DNA of 64,000 bases from Tenacibaculum jejuense (lineage in GTDB: Bacteria; Bacteroidota; Bacteroidia; Flavobacteriales; Flavobacteriaceae): NCBI RefSeq assembly GCF_900198195.1, contig NZ_LT899436.1, positions 4,182,001-4,246,000 of the forward strand, written 5' to 3'. Below, one piece after another: positions 45,530-52,331 of the stretch. The notes under the pieces are model-generated. The model saw only the letters and a list, made by a program, of their open reading frames with translations, made no database searches and was not told the origin of the DNA. The translations under genes were made by a program, and so were the position numbers. Position 1 is the stretch's first letter; the number at the start of each line of letters is the position of its first letter.

Positions 45530-45608
45530 ATTAATTATTATTCCTGGATTATTTCATTTATTAAAATCATTTAAATTGATTAAAATTCTAGAAAAAAAAA
45601 TTAAATAA
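45530..45608 (+). pseudogene. duplicated remnant of the cydB 3' end (direct repeat copy 2)
   Basis: This stretch reads in frame LIIIPGLFHLLKSFKLIKIL, then EKKIK and a stop at 45606-45608. It equals the end of cydB apart from a two-A insertion in the A run, which shifts the frame and adds three codons. It has no start codon and lies 24 bases after the HlyD stop. Because the three base differences from cydB are all synonymous, it probably came from a cydB allele under selection, and it may be the original chromosomal tail. Confidence 0.9.
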
Positions 45609-45638
45609 AAAAGCTAACTATTAATAGTTAGCTTTTTT
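45607..45638. terminator. bidirectional terminator between cydB remnant and second peptide gene
   Basis: A perfect 14-bp stem, 45607-45620 with 45625-45638, surrounds the loop TTAA. It ends the transporter operon on the plus strand and the peptide gene at 45647-45871 on the minus strand, in the same arrangement as the hairpin behind cydB. Confidence 0.9.
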
Positions 45639-45646
45639 GTTATTTC

Positions 45647-45871
45647 TTATGTTATTATTAAATCAGCATCATTTTTTATATGACTACAGCAAGGGTGAAA
45701 CATCATATCAGGATCTGTATAACATAACTCTTCAATACAAGGTTCAGGAAAAGGACCTTCTGGTACATGATCGTAATCAGGACCTCTATATGGAGTTCCT
45801 AAACCTCCTTCAATTTGTTTTTGCTCTGATTTTTCTAATTCTAGTCCAAGATTTTTAATTTTTGTTATCAT
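45647..45871 (-). CDS. double-glycine leader peptide with proline-rich four-cysteine core
   Basis: The 74-residue product has a 23-residue leader ending QKQIEGG, similar to the QKKIYGG leader end at 40066-40356. The core of about 51 residues is acidic and proline-rich (GPFPEP) and has four cysteines, in PCIEELC and HPCC, that may form disulfides or be modified. It lies behind a copy of the cydB tail and a hairpin, as the first peptide gene does, although it is outside the segment bounded by the two tails. The likely exporter is the C39 transporter encoded next door. An overlapping plus-strand frame is a shadow. Confidence 0.75.
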   Translation of the reverse strand: MITKIKNLGLELEKSEQKQIEGGLGTPYRGPDYDHVPEGPFPEPCIEELCYTDPDMMFHPCCSHIKNDADLIIT

Positions 45872-45948
45872 AGTTTTTAAATTTTCAAAAAATATAAAAC
45901 AATTTAATTTAAATCATATTAAAAAAACTTCATTAACTATTTATTAAC

Positions 45949-46449
45949 TTATTCCCTCGTCTTAGTATCTAGAACTTTTAATAGTGTAGGCATACGGTAA
46001 TTACCATCCATATCTTTAATAGCATTATAAGCTTCTTTTAAATCCAAACCTATTGCAGAAACATATAATGGCTTTTTACTTTCCCCTCGAAACAGTTCTT
46101 TAGCAAATTTGTTTTCTACGTTAAACTGAGACTTCGCAACACCAATTACAGGAATAGTTTTATTCAACTCTTCGTATAAATATCCACCTAAACCTAATTT
46201 TCCTTCATTATTAAGAATAGCATAACCGTCGACAATAATAAGTTCTACTTCTTCTAAATTATACTTTTTTAAAAGACTTAGAATACAAGGTAATTCTCTC
46301 TTGTAAAATGACCCTGGTTCATATTCTGGAACATCTTTAATAATTTCATCTTTAATTTCTGTTGGCTCAGCGTCTGTTATTTTATTAAAACTAACACAAA
46401 CTGTTTTAGCTTTATTATCAAAATAATATGTATCAAAAGCAAGAATCAT
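45949..46449 (-). CDS. endonuclease V-like protein
   Basis: The protein of 166 residues matches the endonuclease V family (deoxyinosine repair) in pattern: D6 in AFDTYY, the PGSFYKRELP block with E52, D74 in IIVDGYAI, and K106 in IGVAKSQF. The loop normally containing a catalytic-site histidine (DGHG...HPRRLG) reads DGYAILNNEGKLGLG, so that histidine is missing. It is also shorter than E. coli Nfi (about 220 residues). It may have altered or weak activity. I chose the ATG at 46449; a longer frame from 46515 would run into the ssb terminator. Confidence 0.75.
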   Translation of the reverse strand: MILAFDTYYFDNKAKTVCVSFNKITDAEPTEIKDEIIKDVPEYEPGSFYKRELPCILSLLKKYNLEEVELIIVDGYAILNNEGKLGLGGYLYEELNKTIPVIGVAKSQFNVENKFAKELFRGESKKPLYVSAIGLDLKEAYNAIKDMDGNYRMPTLLKVLDTKTRE

Positions 46450-46521
46450 AGCTATTTGTTGGTTTAAATTTTTGTGTAAAATTAAAAAAAGAATAGAAAA
46501 AATAAGATGAAGCAAATGAAA

Positions 46522-46550
46522 AAAAACCAGTAGTTAGACTACTGGTTTTT
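46522..46550 (-). terminator. intrinsic terminator after ssb
   Basis: A perfect 13-bp stem, 46522-46534 with 46538-46550, has a 3-base loop. On the minus strand it is followed by T-rich sequence. It separates ssb from the endonuclease V-like gene. Confidence 0.82.
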
Positions 46551-46590
46551 CTTCTTTTTCAATTCAATACGTTTCTAGCAAATTTCCCCT

Positions 46591-46926
46591 CTACTTATTA
46601 CCTAACATTAAAAGTTCATTACATACAACTTCTGTAACATAGCGTTTTTCACCTTCATTAGTTTCATAACTTCGAGATGTTAATTTTCCTTCAACCATTA
46701 TCTCACTTCCTTTGTCTAAATAATTTTCTATTATTTCAGCAGTTTTGTTCCATGCCACTATCGTGTGCCATTGTGTATCTGTTATTTTTTCTCCTTGTGA
46801 ATTTTTGTACGTTTCATTGGTAGCGATAGAAAATCTAGCTATCTTCTTTCCAGAGTCTAGATTAATAATTTCTGGTTTGTTTCCTAAGTGACCAATTAAC
46901 TGTACTTTGTTTTTTAGTGCATTCAT
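46591..46926 (-). CDS. ssb: single-stranded DNA-binding protein
   Basis: This 111-residue protein consists of the OB-fold core of bacterial SSB: it begins NALKNKVQLIGHLGNKPEI and has the later blocks ARFSIATNETYKNSQGE, TQWHTIVAWNKTAEI and GSEIMVEGKLTSRSYE. It lacks the flexible tail and acidic C-terminal tip (DDDIPF type) that recruits partner proteins in canonical SSB. It is therefore a short form, as seen for secondary SSBs in Flavobacteriaceae; a full-length copy probably exists elsewhere. It is divergent from the zinc-ribbon gene at 47093. Confidence 0.9.
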   Translation of the reverse strand: MNALKNKVQLIGHLGNKPEIINLDSGKKIARFSIATNETYKNSQGEKITDTQWHTIVAWNKTAEIIENYLDKGSEIMVEGKLTSRSYETNEGEKRYVTEVVCNELLMLGNK

Positions 46927-47048
46927 GATATTAATTATTGTTTAAACAGTTAAGATTAAAATTGTTGTTCTTGTGAACTAACACTGCAAAGATGCAACCT
47001 ATTTGAAGTTAGAGTCGGTTGCAAAATAGTTACTTTCGATTGTAAACG

Positions 47049-47086
47049 TTTGTAGTCGATTACATTCGGATAAATTTGTATATTTG
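47049..47086 (+). promoter_or_regulatory. promoter for the zinc-ribbon gene (TTTG-N18-TAAATTTG)
   Basis: TTTG at 47049-47052 and TAAATTTG at 47071-47078 are 18 bases apart, the best full match to the Bacteroidota promoter consensus in the window. A second -7 element, TATATTTG (47079-47086), adjoins it directly. Transcription should start near 47084, which rules out the in-frame TTG at 47084 as the start codon and favours the ATG at 47093 with a very short leader. Confidence 0.65.
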
Positions 47087-47092
47087 GACCAT

Positions 47093-47449
47093 ATGATGGA
47101 AAAAAGAAATTGTCTTGAATGTGGCGCGCCTCTAAAAGGTAGAGCTGATCAAAAGTTTTGTTCAGATTACTGTAGAAACTCGTATAATAATCGAGTAGAT
47201 AAAGACACCAAAAATTTAATTAGGAATATTAATAATAGGCTGAAAAAAAATTATAAAGTTCTTTCTGACTTAAATACAAAAGGAAAAACAAAAGTATCTC
47301 GAACAAAATTGTACGATAAAGGTTTTGATTTTAAACTATTTACTTCACTTTATCAGACAAAAACAGGTAATATTTATTATTACGTTTACAATCAAGGATA
47401 CTTAGAATTAGAAAATGAATTATATTTATTAGTAAAATTAGATGATTAA
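47093..47449 (+). CDS. small zinc-ribbon protein
   Basis: The protein of about 118 residues starts with a zinc-binding knuckle pair (CLECGAPL and FCSDYC, about 5-27, the DUF2116-like pattern), followed by basic helices (NLIRNINNRLKKNYKVL) and a C-terminal region rich in tyrosine. Small proteins of this type are common in Flavobacteriaceae; a nucleic-acid-binding role is plausible but unknown. The gene next door on the other strand is ssb, with promoters facing apart. ATG 47093 or 47096 may be used. Its stop is immediately followed by the stop of the convergent MG2 gene. Confidence 0.78.
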   Translation: MMEKRNCLECGAPLKGRADQKFCSDYCRNSYNNRVDKDTKNLIRNINNRLKKNYKVLSDLNTKGKTKVSRTKLYDKGFDFKLFTSLYQTKTGNIYYYVYNQGYLELENELYLLVKLDD

Positions 47450-49837
47450 TTATTTCACTTCAAAACTGAAATAGTAAGTTCCTAATAACCCATCTTGACT
47501 ATTCACTTCAATGCTCGCTTGATATAAACCCCTCACCTCACTTGTTGTAAATTCTATTTCAAACTCTCCATTTTGTTGATTAAGAAGATATGGATTCCAA
47601 TATAAATTTGTTCTTAAATCATAGAAGTTTTCTATTTTTTCCTTTTTTGGGTAATCATAAAAACCTTTTAAGTGTAGCATATTGCTAACTACACTTTTTT
47701 CTTTTTTTATTTTAGATTCTGGCTTCTTATAAACTACTCTTTCACCTCCATTAATAAAATATTCTTGTCCATCTATTGGTTTTATACCTCCAAATTTATG
47801 ATTTGTACAATTTAAAATATTGTACTCAATACACACATAATCAAACACAGAACCTTTGTACAACTTACTTACTCCAAATGGCTTAGGTTTTCTCACTTTT
47901 TTAGTGACCACTACTTCATCTAATGAATTTAAATAATCAAAACTAAAATCTTCAAGATACTTCTTCGATATTTTTTTTCTACTTAAAAAGTCTATATTAT
48001 TTGTAATATTGATATTAGGTTTCTTTAGAATTTCTTCTGATTGTATCAGAAAATCAAAATTTGTAAATAAATGCGTTTCATTATTACCATAAGCGAGGGT
48101 TAAATTCTCATTATCCATTTCTTGTAATTGAGAAGGTGTTATTTTAAAATTCCCTAATGAATCAACAGCTACTGAGTTTACTTTTTTTCCTCCTAAAACA
48201 GGAATCATTTTATTTTTTTCGACAACCAAATTATTTAGCAATCCTCTTCCATATAATTTACCTATTATATCTTCACTGTAAAGTTTAGACTGCCTCTTAT
48301 AATTTGAATCATTCTTTTTGAAATAGTTATTTAACATTAAATGATCTAAAGACTTTGAATAGCTTTTTATAAAATATCTTTTTGATGAAGGTATTCTTTC
48401 TTTTGAGTTTTTAATTAAATGATAATACGAACTTAGATTAATACCTTCTTCATTAAAAATACTTTTTTCATTACTTATTCTTACAGAAGCTACAGCTCTC
48501 TTTATTTGATTTTGATCATCTAGGATTTTAAATTTTAGCTTTACCTTCTCTTTAGGCTGGTATTTTTTTCTGATACTTTTCAACGGTTTTACACGTAATT
48601 TTTTATGTTGATTCACAAATACTGCTCTAGAAGCTAAAACAGTTTGATTTGTGTCTAACAAATCTAGATACACTATGCCCATATTAAGATCTTGCACATG
48701 TACTGGAAAACTCACTAAACTTTGTAAAGAAGAAATAAACTCATTATGAATTTCTTTTCCATTATAATAGGCCTTTAAAGTAAAGGTCTTAGTGCTTTTA
48801 AAATTAACTGGATTCAAATCTACTTTTAGAGTTTTTCCTTTATCTGTAACTTTTAGATACACTCCCGACTTTTTAAATTCTGGAAAACTAACACTAAATT
48901 CTTTTGTGTTTATATTAGTTTTAATAGAATATTTTTTTTCGTTTTTAAAATGATGTGTAACTGATGTTACTCCTCCTTCTAGCTTTAATTCTTGTATTTT
49001 TTGATCATCTTCATACAAAAAGATTTTTCCCTGAATAGATTCATTCCATTCATTAAAAACTTTAATTCCTACTCTCTGTTTAATTCCTGAAAATAAATGT
49101 CCTCCTTCTGGAAAAAAACGCACATTAAAATGATTTTTAAACTTAGGCGGAATTAAATTAATAACCTCTTCTCTTTTTCCTGCATCATCGAAAACTGTAA
49201 AGACTATCCTACTAAAATCAATTTTAGAAATATCCTTTAACTTAAAAGTAACTATTCCTTTATCGTTTGTTTTTATCTTTTGCTTTCTACTTCTTCCAGA
49301 CTTTGTCTTGTAAACTAATTGAGTTTTTACGTTTTTATAAGGAGCATATTTTCTGTCGTTAACTTTAAAACTAGCAAATAATTGACTAGAAATACTATCG
49401 CGTTCTAGATTGTATGTTATGTGTAATCTTTTATGAAAATTTTGTTCTATGTAAAATGGTTTTTGAGCTCGAATATTGAAATTTTCATTTATGGAATTTA
49501 CCGTAAATACATTTAAAAAGTATAATCCATTCTTCATTACATCACTCAATTTATATCTTCCTTTACAGACACCTCTATCTATAGGAAACTTATGGCTAAA
49601 TTTTACATTTTTATGAATATCTAAAATCTGTAAATACAAAATTTCACTAGCATAAGAAGGCTTTAATGTTCTTGAATTTAAAATGGTTACTTTAAATTTT
49701 ATTTCTTCTCCAGAAGTAAAAATATCTTTATTTGTTTGAATGTATAAAGATTCTAACGGAATAGGTTTAGCGACATGTTGTGAATTTATATACAACACAC
49801 TAAAAAATAAATAAAGAAAAGTAATATACTTCTTCAT
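47450..49837 (-). CDS. exported MG2-domain (alpha-2-macroglobulin-like) protein
   Basis: The 795-residue protein has a signal peptide (about 1-19) and a series of macroglobulin-like beta-sandwich domains. The first carries the MG2 hallmark (PLESLYIQTNKDIFTSGEEIKFKV is the type; here about 27-50). A later FFPEGGHLFSGIKQRVGIKV block (about 236-255) recurs in Bacteroidota family members. There is no thioester motif and no TonB plug domain that I can see. It is probably lodged in or on the outer membrane; the function of these proteins is unknown. It is convergent, with zero spacing, to the zinc-ribbon gene. Confidence 0.82.
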   Translation of the reverse strand: MKKYITFLYLFFSVLYINSQHVAKPIPLESLYIQTNKDIFTSGEEIKFKVTILNSRTLKPSYASEILYLQILDIHKNVKFSHKFPIDRGVCKGRYKLSDVMKNGLYFLNVFTVNSINENFNIRAQKPFYIEQNFHKRLHITYNLERDSISSQLFASFKVNDRKYAPYKNVKTQLVYKTKSGRSRKQKIKTNDKGIVTFKLKDISKIDFSRIVFTVFDDAGKREEVINLIPPKFKNHFNVRFFPEGGHLFSGIKQRVGIKVFNEWNESIQGKIFLYEDDQKIQELKLEGGVTSVTHHFKNEKKYSIKTNINTKEFSVSFPEFKKSGVYLKVTDKGKTLKVDLNPVNFKSTKTFTLKAYYNGKEIHNEFISSLQSLVSFPVHVQDLNMGIVYLDLLDTNQTVLASRAVFVNQHKKLRVKPLKSIRKKYQPKEKVKLKFKILDDQNQIKRAVASVRISNEKSIFNEEGINLSSYYHLIKNSKERIPSSKRYFIKSYSKSLDHLMLNNYFKKNDSNYKRQSKLYSEDIIGKLYGRGLLNNLVVEKNKMIPVLGGKKVNSVAVDSLGNFKITPSQLQEMDNENLTLAYGNNETHLFTNFDFLIQSEEILKKPNINITNNIDFLSRKKISKKYLEDFSFDYLNSLDEVVVTKKVRKPKPFGVSKLYKGSVFDYVCIEYNILNCTNHKFGGIKPIDGQEYFINGGERVVYKKPESKIKKEKSVVSNMLHLKGFYDYPKKEKIENFYDLRTNLYWNPYLLNQQNGEFEIEFTTSEVRGLYQASIEVNSQDGLLGTYYFSFEVK

Positions 49838-49938
49838 AGCAATACTAAATACTAGAAATTAATCTAATAGACACTAAGTTAAACAAAATCATGTAACGTT
49901 TTGAGGATTTACGCTACTTATAGTTAAAAATTGTCTTT

Positions 49939-50613
49939 ATGTATATTGTTTTCATTATAATTATCACATTCGGTTCAGTTATTTTCTTGGCTAATTATTA
50001 TAGTAGTAAAAAAGTTTTAATTCGAAAACTTAAAGAAATTCCTAACGCTTCAGTAAATAACTTAAAAACAAATCAGCTTACTAAAATTACAGGTAAAGCA
50101 CTGCATATAAATGAACCTCTAATCGCGCCTTTTAGTAAACGTAAATGTGTATTTTATAGAATTAAGATAGAACAAAAGAAACATAATGGAAATACTCCTA
50201 CTTGGGTTACTGTAGCTAAAGAAGAGAAAATTCAGCCTTTCTTTCTAATGAAAAATGGTGAATATGTAATGGTTCAACCTTCTCAAGACTTAAAAAATTT
50301 TAAAGCACATTTAGTTGTAGATAAAAAACACTCAACCAGTACTTTTAATGGTGCATCTCCAGAATTTCAAAAATTATTAGATCGATATCATATTAAAAGT
50401 AAAGCTTTCTTAGGTTTTAATAAATCTTTACGTTACAAAGAAGCTATCGTAGAAATTAATGAAGAAATTACAGTTGCTGGAATTGGTAAGTGGAAAAATT
50501 TAAACGAACCTATAGAGGGATATACGTACTCTAAAATAGCAACTCTAGAAAGTAACGATAATCAAAAATTATTGATTACTGACTTGCCTAAAGAACGGAT
50601 AAATAAAAAGTAA
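49939..50613 (+). CDS. GIDE/BAM-domain membrane protein
   Basis: This 224-residue protein has one N-terminal membrane helix (about 2-20) and a domain resembling the GIDE ('beside a MULE') region of mitochondrial E3 ligase MUL1: TKITGKALHINEPLIAPFSKRKCVFYRIKIEQ. Later segments (FFLMKNGEYVMVQPSQDLKNF, KEAIVEINEEITVAGIGKWKNL) keep the family layout. The RING finger of the eukaryotic ligase is absent, so 'E3 ubiquitin ligase', the name databases may give, does not apply. Function in bacteria is unknown. It is convergent with the CBS gene. Confidence 0.75.
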   Translation: MYIVFIIIITFGSVIFLANYYSSKKVLIRKLKEIPNASVNNLKTNQLTKITGKALHINEPLIAPFSKRKCVFYRIKIEQKKHNGNTPTWVTVAKEEKIQPFFLMKNGEYVMVQPSQDLKNFKAHLVVDKKHSTSTFNGASPEFQKLLDRYHIKSKAFLGFNKSLRYKEAIVEINEEITVAGIGKWKNLNEPIEGYTYSKIATLESNDNQKLLITDLPKERINKK

Positions 50614-50619
50614 GATTAT

Positions 50620-51087
50620 TTATTTCCAAGAATTACCTTTCATTTTTAACGCAGCTTTTAAAATATCTTTCTGACTTATTTGTCCGATTAATTTCCCATT
50701 TTCTAAAATTGGAAATCGTCTTCTTTTTGATTTTAGAAACTGATTTGCTGCATCAAAAATATTCATATTACCATCTATTGTTTCTACTTCGGTAGCCATT
50801 GCCCTTTCTACAGTATTATCTTTATCCACCGGTAAATTATAATATCTACTTTCTGAAATGTGTTTGATACAATCTCCTTCAGAAATTATACCTATCAACT
50901 CGTTATTTTCATTAACAACTGGACCCCCAGAAATTCTATTCGCTACAAGTGTTGCTATAACATCTTCTAGTGATTGATTCTTAGAAAAAGTAATTAAATT
51001 TTTTGTCATGTAATCAGAAACTAAAATAGGCTCTGTTTCTTTCTTTAAAACTGCTGTACGCTTGCCTTGAAAACTCTTTATTCCCAT
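50620..51087 (-). CDS. CBS-domain protein
   Basis: The 155-residue protein consists of two CBS domains (about 20-80, VSDYMTKNLITFSKNQSLED; and about 92-148, NMNIFDAANQFLKSKRRRFPIL), which together form a Bateman module binding adenine nucleotides. There is no attached enzyme or channel domain. It is therefore a stand-alone regulatory protein with an unknown partner. It begins with basic residues (GIKSFQGKRTAVLKKE). A gap of about 200 bases upstream, in which I see nothing else, separates it from tatA. Confidence 0.9.
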   Translation of the reverse strand: MGIKSFQGKRTAVLKKETEPILVSDYMTKNLITFSKNQSLEDVIATLVANRISGGPVVNENNELIGIISEGDCIKHISESRYYNLPVDKDNTVERAMATEVETIDGNMNIFDAANQFLKSKRRRFPILENGKLIGQISQKDILKAALKMKGNSWK

Positions 51088-51293
51088 AATTAATTGATTT
51101 GTAAGATATTAAATATAGTGATTTTCAGCTAATTATAAAAACAAGGGCATTATAAATCGTATTCTTGAAGGTAGTAAAGCTCTAGAAAAATAAAGTCAAC
51201 ATCAACTTTTAAAAAATAATATTAAGGTATTTGATGAATTTAGTTTTTAACAAAAACTGATAAAAATAAAAAAATAGGAAACAGTTAATTAGT

Positions 51294-51301
51294 TATCTTT
51301 G
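51294..51301 (+). promoter_or_regulatory. -7 promoter element for tatA
   Basis: TATCTTTG matches TAnnTTTG exactly and ends 5 bases before the ATG at 51307. The message would be almost leaderless, or the start codon would be further in. An alternative GTG at 51301 overlaps the element and is unlikely. Confidence 0.5.
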
Positions 51302-51306
51302 TGCCT

Positions 51307-51588
51307 ATGAAAATATCTTATTTATTTATTGGTGGACCTGAGATTTTTATAATCATGCTATTCGTTGTGGTTGTTTTTGGTGCTGATAAAATTCCTGAAA
51401 TAGCTAGAGGATTAGGTAAAGGTATTCGTCAGGTAAAAGATGCTACAAATGATATTAAGCGTGAAATTAATGAAAGCGCTCAAAAACAAGGTATCGACAC
51501 CGAAATTGTTTCAGACATCAACAAAGAAATCAATGATGTTAAAGATAACCTTGATGATTTAACTGGTCCTATAAAAAGAAAGATGTAA
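51307..51588 (+). CDS. tatA: twin-arginine translocase TatA/E family subunit
   Basis: The 93-residue protein has the TatA layout: a short N-terminal membrane helix (about 8-24, GGPEIFIIMLFVVVVFGADK), the FG hinge motif (VFGADKIPEIA), an amphipathic helix (RGLGKGIRQVKDAT) and an acidic, basic mixed tail. TatA oligomers form the pore for folded proteins exported by the Tat pathway. tatC is not in the window. Its stop directly abuts that of the convergent O-methyltransferase gene. I chose the ATG at 51307. Confidence 0.93.
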   Translation: MKISYLFIGGPEIFIIMLFVVVVFGADKIPEIARGLGKGIRQVKDATNDIKREINESAQKQGIDTEIVSDINKEINDVKDNLDDLTGPIKRKM

Positions 51589-52230
51589 TTATTTTACTCT
51601 ACTAATTGTTAATCCATCTCTAATCGGTAATAAAACAGTTTCAACTCTAGTATCAGTTACTAACAATTTATTGTAAGCTAATAACATTTTAGTATCTATA
51701 TCTTTAGGGTTTAACTCTTCTACAACTTTACCACTCCATAAAACATTATCTGATAAAATTATTCCACCTTTGTTCATTTTATCAATGATTAATTCAAAAT
51801 AATTAGGATAGTTAGACTTATCAGCATCAATAAAAACTAAATCAAACTTCTCATCTATGGTCGGTATAATTTCAATAGCATTTCCGATATATTGTTGAAT
51901 TTGATTTTTAAATTCAGATTTCTGAAAATATTTGTGTTGTAACTCCTCTAACTCTTCATTTTTATCAATCGTATACAATATTCCATCTTTGGCTAATCCT
52001 TCAGCCAAACACAAAGCAGAATATCCAGTATAAGTTCCTATCTCTAAAATTTTCTGAGGTGTTACCAATTTAGAAATCATACTTAAAATTCTTCCTTGAA
52101 AGGCTCCACTAAGCATTCTTGGATTTAAAACTTTTTGCCAAGTTTCTTTACTTAACTCTTGTAAGAGTTGAGGCTCTTTTTCAGAATGCTCAACTACATA
52201 ATCATCTATTTTTTGAGGTAAAAAGTGCAT
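51589..52230 (-). CDS. class I SAM-dependent O-methyltransferase
   Basis: This protein of about 213 residues is an O-methyltransferase of the caffeoyl-CoA/catechol type. The SAM site is LEIGTYTGYSALCLAEGL, and a metal-site motif is FDLVFIDADKSNYPNYFE. A later ILSDNVLWSGKV segment completes the family pattern. The small-molecule substrate is unknown. The ATG at 52230 (HFLPQKIDDYVVEH) is chosen because a longer frame from 52269 would include a terminator hairpin (52256-52285). It is convergent with tatA without any gap. Confidence 0.9.
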   Translation of the reverse strand: MHFLPQKIDDYVVEHSEKEPQLLQELSKETWQKVLNPRMLSGAFQGRILSMISKLVTPQKILEIGTYTGYSALCLAEGLAKDGILYTIDKNEELEELQHKYFQKSEFKNQIQQYIGNAIEIIPTIDEKFDLVFIDADKSNYPNYFELIIDKMNKGGIILSDNVLWSGKVVEELNPKDIDTKMLLAYNKLLVTDTRVETVLLPIRDGLTISRVK

Positions 52231-52255
52231 TTTAGTTGTATTATAAAGTATAAAA

Positions 52256-52285
52256 AACGGAATCCACATTGATGTAAATTCCGTT
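52256..52285 (-). terminator. second of two tandem terminators after the sigma factor operon
   Basis: An 8-bp stem, 52256-52263 with 52278-52285, encloses a small inner stem (acat/atgt). On the minus strand it is followed by a run of six T. Confidence 0.75.
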
Positions 52286-52302
52286 CAATCTAACAAAAAA
52301 TC

Positions 52303-52325
52303 AAAAAAACGGTTTATAAAAACCG
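52303..52325 (-). terminator. first of two tandem terminators after the sigma factor operon
   Basis: On the minus strand a 6-bp stem (cggttt/aaaccg, loop TTAT) is followed by seven T. It lies directly behind the stop of the zinc-finger gene at 52332. Confidence 0.72.
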
Positions 52326-52331
52326 AAATCT

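Noticed and set aside
45637..45858. Plus-strand open frame opposite the second GG peptide gene
   Set aside because: It runs through the terminator hairpin and lacks codon signal; the minus-strand frame has a typical leader with GG.
49939..50613. E3 ubiquitin ligase
   Set aside because: Only the GIDE-like domain is present; the RING finger needed for ligase activity is missing.
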